Positions 35,609 to 44,610 of a stretch of 64,000 nt of DNA are shown here, piece after piece. This DNA comes from Dysgonomonas sp. 511 (lineage in GTDB: Bacteria > Bacteroidota > Bacteroidia > Bacteroidales > Dysgonomonadaceae), in NCBI RefSeq assembly GCF_010501105.1, contig NZ_QVMQ01000013.1, forward strand, positions 1 through 64,000, given 5' to 3'. Positions within the stretch are counted from its first letter, which is position 1, and each line of letters starts with the position of its first letter. Position numbers and translations under genes: made by a program. The notes below the pieces were generated by a model that saw only the letters and a program-made list of their open reading frames with translations, was not told where the DNA came from and ran no database searches.

Positions 35609-36871
35609 CTACTTCTTAAACTTTTTCACTATTACACATGCATTGTGTCCGCCAAATCCAAATGTGTTAGACAATGCAACATTAACGGTCCTTTTCTGAG
35701 CCTTGTTGAATGTAAGGTTCAACTTATAGTCTATCTCCGGATCTTCGTCACCTTCTGTGTAGTTGATCGTAGGAGGAACTATATCGTTTTGAATCGCTAA
35801 TACACAGAACATAGTCTCCAATGCTCCGGCAGCACCCAAAAGGTGTCCTGTCATCGACTTGGTAGAACTGATATTCATATTGTATGCATGGTCGCCAAAT
35901 ACATCTTTGATAGCCTTGATTTCAGACGGGTCGCCTACAGGAGTCGATGTTCCATGAACGTTTATATAGTCCATTTCTTCCGGCTTCATATTAGCATCTT
36001 CCAAAGCGTTGCGCATCACTAATTTTGCACCCAGTCCTTCGGGATGTGATGCTGTAAGGTGATAAGCATCGGCCGACATTCCTCCACCTACTACTTCTGC
36101 ATATATCTTCGCTCCACGGGCAAGTGCATGCTCCAATTCTTCGAAGATAAGGCATGCTGCACCTTCGCCGATTACAAATCCATCGCGACTCGCGCTAAAC
36201 GGGCGCGAAGCGGTTTCGGGTGAGTCGTTGCGGGTAGATAGGGCTGTCATAGCATTGAATCCACCTACTCCCGATACAGAAATTGCTGCTTCTGCTCCAC
36301 CTACTACCATTACATCAGCTTTGCCGAGACGTATCTGGTCGAAAGCTGTGATAGCACTATGTGTAGATGAGGCGCATGCCGATACTGTACCGAAGTTAGG
36401 GCCTCTCAGGCCGTGACGGATAGAAATATGGCCTGCGGCTATGTCGGAAATCATCTTAGGGATGAAGAATGGGTTGAACTTAGGGCCCATTTCTTGATGG
36501 GTGTAAAAGTATCCGACCTCTTCTTCGAAGGTTTTGATACCTCCGATACCTGCCGAGAATATAACTCCAATCCTATCGCGGTTTGCTTTTTCGAAATCAA
36601 GTTTTGAGTCAGCGATAGCTTCTTCCGAAGCTCCTATAGCCAGTAAAGTGTATCTGTCGCATTTGCGGGCTTCTTTTCTGTCAAGGTAGACAGACGGATC
36701 GTATCCTTTTACCTCGCAAGCGAATTGTGTTTTGAATTTTGACGCATCAAAATGAGTAATAGGTCCAGCCCCACTTACTCCTGCTATGGCATTTTTCCAT
36801 GTAGTTTCTACATCGTTGCCAATAGGTGTTACCGAGCCTAGACCTGTTACTACTACTCTTTTTAATTCCAT
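35609..36871 (-). CDS. fabF: Beta-ketoacyl-ACP synthase II
   Basis: Condenses acyl-ACP with malonyl-ACP in fatty acid elongation. The thiolase-fold catalytic triad is present: Cys166 in TVSACASSTHS, one His in NVHGTSTPVGD, and the second His in KSMTGHLLGAAG. The C-terminal NTFGFGGHNACVIVKKF is diagnostic. The length of 420 matches FabF. It lies 21 bases after acpP on the same strand and is translated before rnc. Confidence 0.96.
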   Translation of the reverse strand: MELKRVVVTGLGSVTPIGNDVETTWKNAIAGVSGAGPITHFDASKFKTQFACEVKGYDPSVYLDRKEARKCDRYTLLAIGASEEAIADSKLDFEKANRDRIGVIFSAGIGGIKTFEEEVGYFYTHQEMGPKFNPFFIPKMISDIAAGHISIRHGLRGPNFGTVSACASSTHSAITAFDQIRLGKADVMVVGGAEAAISVSGVGGFNAMTALSTRNDSPETASRPFSASRDGFVIGEGAACLIFEELEHALARGAKIYAEVVGGGMSADAYHLTASHPEGLGAKLVMRNALEDANMKPEEMDYINVHGTSTPVGDPSEIKAIKDVFGDHAYNMNISSTKSMTGHLLGAAGALETMFCVLAIQNDIVPPTINYTEGDEDPEIDYKLNLTFNKAQKRTVNVALSNTFGFGGHNACVIVKKFKK

Positions 36872-36892
36872 AAGTAAATATTGGAAAAAAAA

Positions 36893-37129
36893 TTATTTTG
36901 CATTTGCTTCGATGTAAGAGATAGCGTCTCCTACTGTAGCGATTTTTTCAGTTTGGTCATCTGGAATAGAAATGCCGAATTCTTTTTCAAATTCCATGAT
37001 TAATTCCACTGTGTCAAGTGAATCTGCTCCAAGATCGTTAGTAAAGCTAGCTGTGTTAGTTACTTCTGATTCTTCAACACCTAACTTATCAACAATTATT
37101 GCTTTCACTTTTGATGCTACTTCTGACAT
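36893..37129 (-). CDS. acpP: Acyl carrier protein
   Basis: A 78-residue acidic four-helix carrier of acyl chains. The phosphopantetheine site DSL has Ser37 in [16 protein letters not shown]. It starts the acpP-fabF-rnc operon, with a recognisable promoter about 50 bases upstream, and is divergent from purN. Confidence 0.97.
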   Translation of the reverse strand: MSEVASKVKAIIVDKLGVEESEVTNTASFTNDLGADSLDTVELIMEFEKEFGISIPDDQTEKIATVGDAISYIEANAK

Positions 37130-37180
37130 AATTTCTAATTTTGATTAATAATAAATTTTTAATTTCTAATTTTGTCGGTG

Positions 37181-37213
37181 CAAAGTAACGTTTTTTTATA
37201 TATACGAAACAAA
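37181..37213 (-). promoter_or_regulatory. Promoter of acpP-fabF-rnc
   Basis: On the minus strand TTTG (37210-37213) is followed after 21 bases by TTACTTTG (37181-37188), one mismatch from TAnnTTTG. The position, about 52 bases before acpP in the divergent acpP-purN gap, supports it. Confidence 0.5.
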
Positions 37214-37288
37214 TATTTCGCGGACAAAAATAGTTAAAACTGCACATTTTTTTTACTTGTGTGCAGATGTAGCAAATAATGTATTATT

Positions 37289-37864
37289 ATGAATATTGCC
37301 ATTTTCGCCTCAGGTTCAGGGTCTAATGCCGAAAATATCGCTAAATATTTTCAAGGCAATCCCAATATTTCTGTTTCCCTTATCGTATCGAATAAAAAGG
37401 ATGCTTATGTACATCAAAGGGCTAAGAATCTGGGGGTCGAATCTGTTTCTTTCTCTAAAGAAGACTTTCTATCTACAGATAAAGTTTTAAAATGTTTATG
37501 CACAAAAGATATTGAATTTATCGTACTGGCAGGGTTTTTATTGAAAATCCCTCAGAATCTTATAGATGCCTATCCCAACGGGATAATCAACATTCATCCG
37601 GCACTGCTTCCTAAATATGGTGGCAAAGGGATGTATGGCGACAATGTGCATAAGGCGGTAGTAGGCAATAGGGAAAAAGAGTCGGGTATCACAATCCATT
37701 ATGTGAATGAGAATTACGACGAAGGTGCGATCATTTTCCAGGCAAAATGCGATGTTGCCCCCACTGATACCTATGAAGATGTTGCAGAAAAAGTGCATAC
37801 ACTAGAGTATAAGCACTTTCCTGTGGTGATTGACAAACTTCTCGAAAAAGAAGCCGGGATTTAA
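37289..37864 (+). CDS. purN: Phosphoribosylglycinamide formyltransferase
   Basis: Third step of purine synthesis, transferring a formyl group from 10-formyl-THF to GAR. The phosphate loop ASGSGSNAENI (residues 7-17) and the catalytic set are visible: Asn and His in GIINIHPALLPKYGGKGMYG, and Asp in HYVNENYDEGAIIFQ. The length of 191 is normal for PurN. Its 3' end overlaps the convergent gene by 4 bases. Confidence 0.95.
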   Translation: MNIAIFASGSGSNAENIAKYFQGNPNISVSLIVSNKKDAYVHQRAKNLGVESVSFSKEDFLSTDKVLKCLCTKDIEFIVLAGFLLKIPQNLIDAYPNGIINIHPALLPKYGGKGMYGDNVHKAVVGNREKESGITIHYVNENYDEGAIIFQAKCDVAPTDTYEDVAEKVHTLEYKHFPVVIDKLLEKEAGI

Positions 37865-39237
37865 TCCTGATTTTGTTGTTTGTGCCTTTCCTTGATACGC
37901 CTTACTGAGCGCTTAGGCTTGCCATCGGGAGAGGTGTTATCGTCTTTATTTTCCTCTACTTTGTTTTCCCGTTTTACTACAGGTATCGACCTGTGCGAAG
38001 AAGGCGCAGACCTCTGTGGAGCAGGGGCAGTCAATGCTTCTCTTTCTTTATCTTGTTGCGGCGAGTTCACTGTTCTTGTCAAAACCCGTGTCTGGCTTTC
38101 CCTACGGACGTTTTGCTCTTGACGTCTCGGTTTTTCAGTAGGTATTTCTTTTGCCTTGTCTACCTGTTTTCGAGCAGGAACTTCACTCGTTGTCTCGACA
38201 GGAGCTTTTGTCGGCATTGCAGGTTTTTGCTCATAGCCCTGCATTGGCTGAGGAGCGGGGCGTCTTTCTTCCCTGTCGCCGGTTTCTACTTGCTGGTTGT
38301 TTACGGTTCTGCCAAGCACTCTGGTTCCTGTTGTTTGTTCTTGTGTATGTGTTGTTTGTGGCTTTTTAACCTCTGGTTTCTTCTTTTCTTTTTTCTCGGG
38401 AGATACAGTCTTGTCAACAAACTTTCCATCCGAAGTGTATTCGCGTTTTACTACAGGCATAGGCTTTAATGACGATTTTTTAGCCTCGCGTGTTATTCTT
38501 TCCAAATATTCCGAAGCTTCTTCAGCCGTCGGTATAGAGCTTTCGTTGGATACAGTCTGCTTGTCATATTTGTTGAGAGCCATGTCGGAAGGTATTTTTA
38601 TCCTATTTAGGGCTTTATCTGTTACCAGATACCATATTTCGCCATTAGGATTTCCCGAAAATGTGCCTTGCACCCTGAGTTCCCGCTTTACCACCTCCGA
38701 GGGGTTCAGTTGCATTGTCACACTTTGAGGGACTTCTACTCCATTTATATAATAAGTCGGTTTGTCTCCATATTTTATCATTTTCATAGCGAGTTCCTGA
38801 ACCGTTGGTTCTTCGTTTCGTCTTTCGCTTATGTATTTATCAACCAGGGCTCTGGCTTGTTTTTCTTTTAGCCTTTTCATCCTGTGGAACTGGGAAAGCC
38901 GGAATCCTAAAGCGTCGTTTGGATTTTTGTTTAGCTTCTGTTCTATATCTATTTCTCTCAATAGTTTGTCTATTTCGAGCGTAGCTTCTTCCAGATTGTT
39001 GTAGGAAGAATTCATATTGGTATATACAGAGTCTAATGCTGGGTCTTCTAACAGGAATGATGCATATTCGTCCAGTCCTTTCACGGTGTTTACCACTTTG
39101 GTCACCTCACCCGAGGATGTTACATATGTATTCTTCCCGATTTGTTCGGCTTCTCGCTTTGTTACAGGCTTGAATATTTGCGATGTGGCAAATAAGGGAA
39201 AAAACAGTGCGATGAGTAACGTTGTATATTTGTTCAT
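37861..39237 (-). CDS. Unknown secreted protein with charged repeat-bearing tail
   Basis: A 458-residue protein not assigned to a family. An N-terminal signal peptide (LLIALFFPLFATSQ) predicts export. Residues 25-240 are a moderately conserved-looking helical region that includes a 'YYINGVEVPQSVTMQLNPSEV' type stretch near residue 157, resembling TonB-plug or carboxypeptidase-like DUF segments. The second half is a low-complexity Lys/Glu/Gln/Pro tail ending in KRSVRRIKERHKQQNQD. Short motifs recur: four V(V/T)KRE copies and two R-V-L-x-R-T-V-N copies. It converges with purN. Function unknown; possibly envelope-associated. Confidence 0.7.
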   Translation of the reverse strand: MNKYTTLLIALFFPLFATSQIFKPVTKREAEQIGKNTYVTSSGEVTKVVNTVKGLDEYASFLLEDPALDSVYTNMNSSYNNLEEATLEIDKLLREIDIEQKLNKNPNDALGFRLSQFHRMKRLKEKQARALVDKYISERRNEEPTVQELAMKMIKYGDKPTYYINGVEVPQSVTMQLNPSEVVKRELRVQGTFSGNPNGEIWYLVTDKALNRIKIPSDMALNKYDKQTVSNESSIPTAEEASEYLERITREAKKSSLKPMPVVKREYTSDGKFVDKTVSPEKKEKKKPEVKKPQTTHTQEQTTGTRVLGRTVNNQQVETGDREERRPAPQPMQGYEQKPAMPTKAPVETTSEVPARKQVDKAKEIPTEKPRRQEQNVRRESQTRVLTRTVNSPQQDKEREALTAPAPQRSAPSSHRSIPVVKRENKVEENKDDNTSPDGKPKRSVRRIKERHKQQNQD

Positions 39238-39660
39238 ATTTAATTTTTACTTTACAGTAGTCTTGTACAGCAGGGTAATTACCCTAAGTTATTGAATTAC
39301 ATACAAAGATACAAGTTTTTTCTATAAAGGTGATTCTTGTTACAAAATTTAGCATTATTCATGGAGTCTATAATTAAAATTTAGAGAGGTAGTTTTTTTG
39401 TTTCTCTTTCTTACTCCTGTCTTGCAATGAATTCGGTATTGGTTCAATCTGTTTTTATGATAAAATTTGAACAGGCTCTAAACGGTTGCTTATATTGCTT
39501 AAATGTTTAAGCAAGAGATGTTTTGAAATTGCTTGCAGTCTATGTAGCTCTAGAGTATCATTGAAAATGTGCAATATAGAACTTTATTCAATATAATGTC
39601 TGTTGGGAATGTATTATTTGTTATATTTGTGATTGGAATAGGAGACAATAATTTTATAAA
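39238..39660. other. Noncoding gap with repeat remnant and promoter
   Basis: No convincing gene is seen in these 423 bases. At 39459-39480 a sequence GATAAAATTTGAACAGGCTC matches the right end of the 32759-32981 element in most positions. TATATTTG at 39622-39629 is an exact TAnnTTTG on the plus strand, about 30 bases before the next start, and is its probable -7 box. Confidence 0.4.
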
Positions 39661-40179
39661 ATGGGAGAACCAAGTCCTGATATCAGGCACGGAACCAAGC
39701 TGATAAGCGCTATGAGGGTTCTGTTTGTCGCATGTGGTTTTTTGTTGCTTCAATTAGCCGTCCAAGTATATTTGCTATGTTGCTATAAGAATGAAATACC
39801 TGTATCGAGAGATATGGTTATTGCAAGTGATATTGCCCTAAGGTTGATGGGCTTTCTGTATATAATAATCCTTCTCATCTCTGTTGTTTTCTTTATCATC
39901 TGGTTCAAACGGATATATTCAAATTTAAAACTTAGAGTAGGAGCGAAAATAAGACGCATCAATTACTGGTGGCTTCTATGGATAACACTTTGTGCTACAC
40001 CTATCATTTCGGCCTTTGCCTTTAGTGGTTATTCCTTGACTAATCTCATCAGGCAATCGGCATGCTCTGCTTTATCGGCCATTGTGTCTATGGTACTGAT
40101 ATACATTGCTATAATAATAGTGAAAAAGCATAGCGATAAAGAGGAGCAATCTTCTCAAAATATGAATATAACCGGATAG
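39661..40179 (+). CDS. Four-helix membrane protein, DUF4328-like, unknown function
   Basis: A 172-residue protein with four hydrophobic segments (about 15-38, 62-84, 98-121, 130-152) and a charged C-terminal tail. VVFFIIWFKRIYSNLKLRVG between segments 2 and 3 resembles the FLxWFxRxYxNL motif of DUF4328 membrane proteins, but I am not certain of the family. It has its own -7 box, stands alone and converges with the thioesterase gene. No function can be stated. Confidence 0.6.
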   Translation: MGEPSPDIRHGTKLISAMRVLFVACGFLLLQLAVQVYLLCCYKNEIPVSRDMVIASDIALRLMGFLYIIILLISVVFFIIWFKRIYSNLKLRVGAKIRRINYWWLLWITLCATPIISAFAFSGYSLTNLIRQSACSALSAIVSMVLIYIAIIIVKKHSDKEEQSSQNMNITG

Positions 40180-40273
40180 TGTTCTGTTTTTATCCGTTGC
40201 GCCTATATCAGTGGGCAACATCATCTAACCACTGCTTGCAGGTTTTGGCTACAGCAGGGATATTAACTGGAGG

Positions 40274-40687
40274 TTATTCGCCAGATGTTTCGAATGGCAG
40301 CTCGCACTCTTTCCTGTAACCATTTCCGTTGAATGTCGCAACCAACTCTCCGTCTTCGTTGGTTACTTGTACTTCACAGTTGGACAGCTTCTTATGATTG
40401 AACGCCTCTTTAGCCTCGGCGTACAGGAAACCTTCTTTTTCCGATTTAAAGAAATTGATGTTCGACGAAACAGACAGCGTAAGCTTTCCATGACTGTTTG
40501 TTGCCACGGCAAAAGCAAAATCGGCTAATGTAAAGATTGCGCCTCCCTGGCATACCCCGCCTGCATTCAGGTGCAATGGGGTTATCTTCATGCGCGCTTT
40601 AGCATATCCTACACCCGCCTCCAGTAGTTCTACACCTGCTGATTTTGCAAATTGGTCGTTTTCAAAGAATTTACCTATTCCTGACAT
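40274..40687 (-). CDS. PaaI-type hotdog thioesterase
   Basis: Predicted acyl-CoA thioesterase of about 137 residues. The hotdog core shows LHLNAGGVCQGGAIFTLADFAFAVA, where the Asn/Gly-rich turn and Asp-Phe correspond to the PaaI active-site helix. LSVSSNINFFK and ATFNGNGYRK form the later strands. The start at 40687 (MSGIGKFFEN) is preferred because AAAGGA lies about 12 bases upstream and it begins 22 bases after the lpd stop; longer forms from 40729 or 40816 would overlap lpd. Co-transcribed with the dihydrolipoyl dehydrogenase. Confidence 0.85.
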   Translation of the reverse strand: MSGIGKFFENDQFAKSAGVELLEAGVGYAKARMKITPLHLNAGGVCQGGAIFTLADFAFAVATNSHGKLTLSVSSNINFFKSEKEGFLYAEAKEAFNHKKLSNCEVQVTNEDGELVATFNGNGYRKECELPFETSGE

Positions 40688-40709
40688 TCTATCTGGTTCC
40701 TTTAATTTA

Positions 40710-42065
40710 TCAGTCGAATAATATTTCATGTATAATTTCGCCCACAGTAGGGTGAGGGAATACAATTTTTCGAAACTCTTCCACCGTAAAGCCTTTTTCG
40801 ATGGCAATGCCTGCAATAACTATCAGTTCCGAAGCCGGATTGCCTAACATATGGCAGCCGATGATTTTATTGTCGTCCCCTGTTATCAGTTTGCAAATGC
40901 CATTACCCAGTTCGTTTTCGGCTACAAATCGGCCTGAATATGCCATCGGTAGTTTTTTTACGGTGTAGCTTATCCCTTTTGTCGTCAGCTCTTCTTCGGT
41001 TTGCCCTACCCCTGCTATTTCCGGATTTGTGTACACTACTGCGGGGATGGCTTTATAGCTCATCATGTCACTCTTGCCTAAGATATTGTTTACAGCCACT
41101 TCGCCTTCGCGCACGGCAGTGTGTGCAAGAAGTGAATGCCCTGTAATATCTCCGCAGGCATAAATATTCGGGTGGCTCGTTCTCATATGTTCGTCCACTT
41201 TCACACCCCTCTTCAATAGTTCGATGTTCAACTTATCAAGGTTAAGATTAGCCGTAACGGGCGCACGCCCTGTGCTGAGCAATATCTTTTCGGCAGGAAG
41301 AGTGGATTGCTCTCCGTCTTTTTCGATAACTACTTCTCCGTCTTTTACCTCGATCACTTTGGTGTCAATGTAGAAATCAATGCCTTTCTTGGTATATTCA
41401 GCCCTTAACATAGCCGAGAGTTCCTTGTCCATTGCGCCAAGTATTTCGGGCAACATCTCCACGATGCCGACTTTTACACCGAGGGAGTTGAAAAAAGATG
41501 CAAATTCTACGCCTATAACACCACCACCTATTATGACTAAAGATTGGGGCAGTTCTTTATTGTCCAATGCTTCTTTCGATGTCCAGAAAGAAACACTATC
41601 CAGTCCTTTTATCGGAGGAATCATGGTTTCTGATCCGGTACATAGCAATACTTTTTTTGCCGCGTAAGTTTTATTACCGTTTCCGACAAGTATATTTTGA
41701 TTTTCATCTTCACCCAGCAGGCATACCTCCTCGTTTATTATTTCCACTTCGTGTTTAGCCAGCTTTTGCTTGATGCCGGCTACAAGTTTGCGCACCGTCT
41801 TTTGTTTCCGGGCTATTATCTTCGGCAGGTCGAAAGAAGGTTCGTCGGCAACCGATATTCCATATTTCGGGGCACTCTTTATATTATCCAGTGTTTTGGC
41901 AGAATATAGCAGTGTCTTGGTGGGGATGCAGCCTTCATTGAGGCACACTCCGCCAAGGGCATTTCTTTCAAATAATACTGTTTTAAGTCCGTTTGCCGAA
42001 GCTCTTTCTGCGGCGGTATAACCGGCAGGGCCTCCGCCTATAATTGCTATATCGTACAGTGTCAT
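40710..42065 (-). CDS. lpdA: Dihydrolipoyl dehydrogenase
   Basis: E3 flavoprotein reoxidising dihydrolipoamide in 2-oxoacid dehydrogenase or glycine cleavage complexes. FAD site GGGPAGY (10-16), redox pair Cys41 and Cys46 in GGVCLNEGCIPTKTLL, NAD site IIGGGVIGVEFASFF, second FAD motif NIYACGDITG, and C-terminal catalytic His-Glu in FPHPTVGEIIHE. The length of 451 is normal. No E1 or E2 genes lie nearby. It forms a two-gene unit with the thioesterase. Confidence 0.94.
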   Translation of the reverse strand: MTLYDIAIIGGGPAGYTAAERASANGLKTVLFERNALGGVCLNEGCIPTKTLLYSAKTLDNIKSAPKYGISVADEPSFDLPKIIARKQKTVRKLVAGIKQKLAKHEVEIINEEVCLLGEDENQNILVGNGNKTYAAKKVLLCTGSETMIPPIKGLDSVSFWTSKEALDNKELPQSLVIIGGGVIGVEFASFFNSLGVKVGIVEMLPEILGAMDKELSAMLRAEYTKKGIDFYIDTKVIEVKDGEVVIEKDGEQSTLPAEKILLSTGRAPVTANLNLDKLNIELLKRGVKVDEHMRTSHPNIYACGDITGHSLLAHTAVREGEVAVNNILGKSDMMSYKAIPAVVYTNPEIAGVGQTEEELTTKGISYTVKKLPMAYSGRFVAENELGNGICKLITGDDNKIIGCHMLGNPASELIVIAGIAIEKGFTVEEFRKIVFPHPTVGEIIHEILFD

Positions 42066-42162
42066 ATTTCAAATGGTATAATTGAGGTTATTAATGTATG
42101 CTAAGTTAACTCAAAAAGACATCCCACCCAAACGAAACCTGCCTATTCCTCCTAAATCATTT

Positions 42163-43140
42163 TTAATAACTTGTTATTTCATCTCTTAGCCTGTCCCATT
42201 TACTGTCGGGTATCTTTGCCCCTACACTTTGTATTACCTCCGAAGCGAGAAGTGTACCCATTTCTCCGCAAGTTTCCAACGGGAAATTGTTTATCAGCCC
42301 GAATATGAAGCCAGAGGCATACAAGTCTCCTGCGCCGGTGGAGTCAGCACAATTTACCTTTCGCGCCGGGATGAATATCTTATTATTTCCTTGCTGTATC
42401 CACGATCCTTTTGCCCCTGTTTTCACAATAGCTATATCGACTATTTCGGCCAACTGCGAAACGGCTTCTTCAGCCTCCATGTTGTACAGGGCTTTGGCTT
42501 CATCTTCATTTGCAAAAACGATGTCTACATATTGGGGGATAATATCCAGCAAGAAATCCCGGCTGGCTTCTACTATATTATAACTTGCCATATCGAGGAT
42601 AACTTCCGATCCGGCTTCTTTTGCCAGGATTATCGCCCTCTTTATCAGTTCGTAATTCTGAACCAGATAACCTTCGATATAAAAATACTCGTATCCTTTG
42701 AAGTCCTCCGGATTTAAAGAGCCTGCATCGAGTAATGCTGCTGCTCCTAAATAAGTACCGAATGTGCGCTCACCATCTTTTGCAATGAAGAAAGTTGATG
42801 CCACTCCGCTAGGTTCATCTACTTCTGTCAGGTACGAAGTGATATTATATTTGTGCATGTCTCTTTTGAAGTGGTTGCCAAATTGGTCTTTGCCTATCTT
42901 CCCAATGAATCCTGTGTCAACTCCCAGTTGTGCCAAACCGACTATAGTATTGGCAGCTGAGCCTCCTGATACTATTTCAGGATTGAGCTTGTCCATTTCC
43001 TTACTGATAATTTCCAGTTTGGCTTCATCTATCAGTTGCATGCTTCCTTTTGGTAAGCCGAGAGTAATCAGTATATTATCATTGTCTATCGATGCTAGAA
43101 CATCAACAAGGGCATTGCCCATTCCCAGTACTTTTTTCAT
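42163..43140 (-). CDS. PfkB-family carbohydrate/nucleoside kinase (adenosine kinase-like)
   Basis: ATP-dependent kinase of 325 residues. PfkB signature 2, with the catalytic Asp, is in CADSTGAGDLYASGF near residue 265. Signature 1 is the GGSAANTIVGLAQLG segment near 57. The N-terminal GMGNALVDVLASI is typical of the adenosine-kinase subgroup in Bacteroidetes. The start at 43140 (MKKVLGMG) fits the family; ATG at 43173 would add 11 poorly fitting residues. It is divergent from tRNA-Asn. Substrate may be adenosine or a sugar. Confidence 0.85.
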   Translation of the reverse strand: MKKVLGMGNALVDVLASIDNDNILITLGLPKGSMQLIDEAKLEIISKEMDKLNPEIVSGGSAANTIVGLAQLGVDTGFIGKIGKDQFGNHFKRDMHKYNITSYLTEVDEPSGVASTFFIAKDGERTFGTYLGAAALLDAGSLNPEDFKGYEYFYIEGYLVQNYELIKRAIILAKEAGSEVILDMASYNIVEASRDFLLDIIPQYVDIVFANEDEAKALYNMEAEEAVSQLAEIVDIAIVKTGAKGSWIQQGNNKIFIPARKVNCADSTGAGDLYASGFIFGLINNFPLETCGEMGTLLASEVIQSVGAKIPDSKWDRLRDEITSY

Positions 43141-43190
43141 TTTTATTAATTTTTTTGCGTAAAGATATTGCATAATTCAGAAATATGCCC

Positions 43191-43198
43191 TAATTTTG
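43191..43198 (+). promoter_or_regulatory. -7 element TAATTTTG of tRNA-Asn
   Basis: An exact TAnnTTTG lies 23 bases before the first base of the tRNA, the distance expected for a short precursor leader. Confidence 0.5.
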
Positions 43199-43221
43199 CC
43201 TCGCTTTTGATAAGAAAATAT

Positions 43222-43295
43222 GCTTCCTTAGCTCAGTTGGTTAGAGCATCTGACTGTTAATCAGGGGGTCCCTGGTTCAAGCCCAGGAGGGAGCG
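43222..43295 (+). tRNA. tRNA-Asn (anticodon GTT)
   Basis: The cloverleaf is complete. Acceptor GCTTCCT pairs with AGGGAGC (one G-T pair). D-stem GCTC/GAGC encloses AGTTGGTTA, the anticodon stem TCTGA/TCAGG encloses CTGTTAA with anticodon GTT, and the T-stem CCTGG/CCAGG encloses TTCAAGC. Discriminator is G. The CCA end is not encoded. Confidence 0.96.
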
Positions 43296-43296
43296 C

Positions 43297-43329
43297 AAAA
43301 AAAGAACTGCAATTTGCAGTTCTTTTTTT
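43297..43329 (+). terminator. Terminator after tRNA-Asn
   Basis: GAACTGC (43304-43310) pairs with GCAGTTC (43316-43322) around a 5-base loop, flanked by an A-run before and seven T after. It begins directly after the tRNA. The remaining bases to 43548 show no gene. Confidence 0.85.
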
Positions 43330-43548
43330 GTTTGGAGTCTTTTCTTCCAAAAATTTGGCTTCGTCGGTTTTCATTCGCCCTTAAAAGCTGATATTACAAT
43401 AATTTTAATTTTAGTCATGTGTTGTGTGTGTGTTTCTATCTTTCGCGACAATAGCATACATTAAGACTATTTACAATTAGTTAAGTCCTGTTTTTCAGAC
43501 CTTAAATTTTTTTAACTCCTAATAATCGCATTTCAGATTTAACATTTT

Positions 43549-43556
43549 TATTTTTG
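43549..43556 (+). promoter_or_regulatory. -7 element TATTTTTG of the moxR-bat operon
   Basis: An exact TAnnTTTG lies 57 bases before the moxR start. A TTTC at 43531-43534 could be a weak -33 box. All genes from here to 53511 are on the plus strand. Confidence 0.45.
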
Positions 43557-43613
43557 TCCTGCTTAGTAAAGGATATATAAAGGATTTACAGAAACAATTA
43601 ATAAATATATAAT

Positions 43614-44606
43614 ATGGCGCAAGTTGATATTAGAGAACTGACAGAAAGAATACAAAGCAAAAGCTCGTTTGTGGAAGCACTCACAATGGGTATGGATAGG
43701 GTAATCGTAGGGCAAAAGCACCTTGTGGAATCGCTTCTTATTGGTCTCTTGGCCGATGGGCACATCCTGCTCGAAGGGGTTCCCGGACTGGCAAAGACCT
43801 TAGCCATAAAATCACTTGCTTCGCTGATTGACGCAAAATACAGCCGTATACAGTTTACACCCGATTTGCTTCCTGCTGACGTTATCGGAACAATGATTTA
43901 CAGCCAAAAAAACGAAGAGTTCTTCGTAAAACACGGCCCTGTATTTTCCAACTTCGTATTGGCCGATGAAATCAACCGCGCTCCGGCAAAGGTGCAAAGT
44001 GCCCTTCTCGAAGCCATGCAGGAACGTCAGGTTACCATCGGTGAAAAAACATACAAGCTGCCGTCTCCGTTTCTGGTAATGGCCACTCAGAACCCTATTG
44101 AGCAAGAAGGGACCTATCCGCTGCCGGAAGCACAGGTAGACCGTTTTATGATGAAGGTTGTGATCAGTTATCCTAAAAAAGAAGAAGAAAAACTAATACT
44201 GCGTGCGAACCTTGCCGGCGAATATGGCAAATTGCAGCCGGTGATGAAAGCCGAAGAAATCATAAGTGCCCGCGAAGTTGTCAAGGATGTATATCTGGAC
44301 GAGAAAATAGAAAAATACATTGTCGACATCGTGTTCGCAACCCGTTTCCCTGAAGAAAACGGATTAGACTCACTGAAAGGAATGATAGGTTTCGGTGCAT
44401 CTCCACGTGCCTCTATCAGCCTTGCACTTGCTGCCCGCGCTTACGCATTTATAAAGAGAAGAGGATATGTTATTCCGGAAGATATACGCGCAGTTTGCCA
44501 CGATGTGTTGCGCCACCGTATCGGGCTGACTTACGAGGCAGAAGCCAATAATACAAACTCTGACGAAATCATCAGCGAAATACTGAATAAGGTTGAAGTG
44601 CCTTGA
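43614..44606 (+). CDS. MoxR-family AAA+ ATPase
   Basis: A 330-residue AAA+ chaperone-like ATPase thought to work with von Willebrand factor (VWA) proteins. Walker A EGVPGLAKT lies near residues 53-61, Walker B FVLADEINRAP near 118, sensor 1 MATQNPIEQEGTYPLPEAQ with the arginine finger in DRF, and sensor 2 in GASPRASISL. It heads the moxR-DUF58-bat operon. A 355-base gap with a decayed gene separates it from DUF58. Confidence 0.94.
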   Translation: MAQVDIRELTERIQSKSSFVEALTMGMDRVIVGQKHLVESLLIGLLADGHILLEGVPGLAKTLAIKSLASLIDAKYSRIQFTPDLLPADVIGTMIYSQKNEEFFVKHGPVFSNFVLADEINRAPAKVQSALLEAMQERQVTIGEKTYKLPSPFLVMATQNPIEQEGTYPLPEAQVDRFMMKVVISYPKKEEEKLILRANLAGEYGKLQPVMKAEEIISAREVVKDVYLDEKIEKYIVDIVFATRFPEENGLDSLKGMIGFGASPRASISLALAARAYAFIKRRGYVIPEDIRAVCHDVLRHRIGLTYEAEANNTNSDEIISEILNKVEVP

Positions 44607-44610
44607 TCCG

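Noticed and set aside
40688..40816. N-terminal extension of the thioesterase overlapping lpd
   Set aside because: The extra 43 residues do not fit the hotdog family, and a better-placed start with a ribosome site lies at 40687.
43330..43548. Possible small gene between tRNA-Asn and moxR
   Set aside because: No frame longer than a few codons with a plausible start, and no structured RNA beyond the tRNA terminator.
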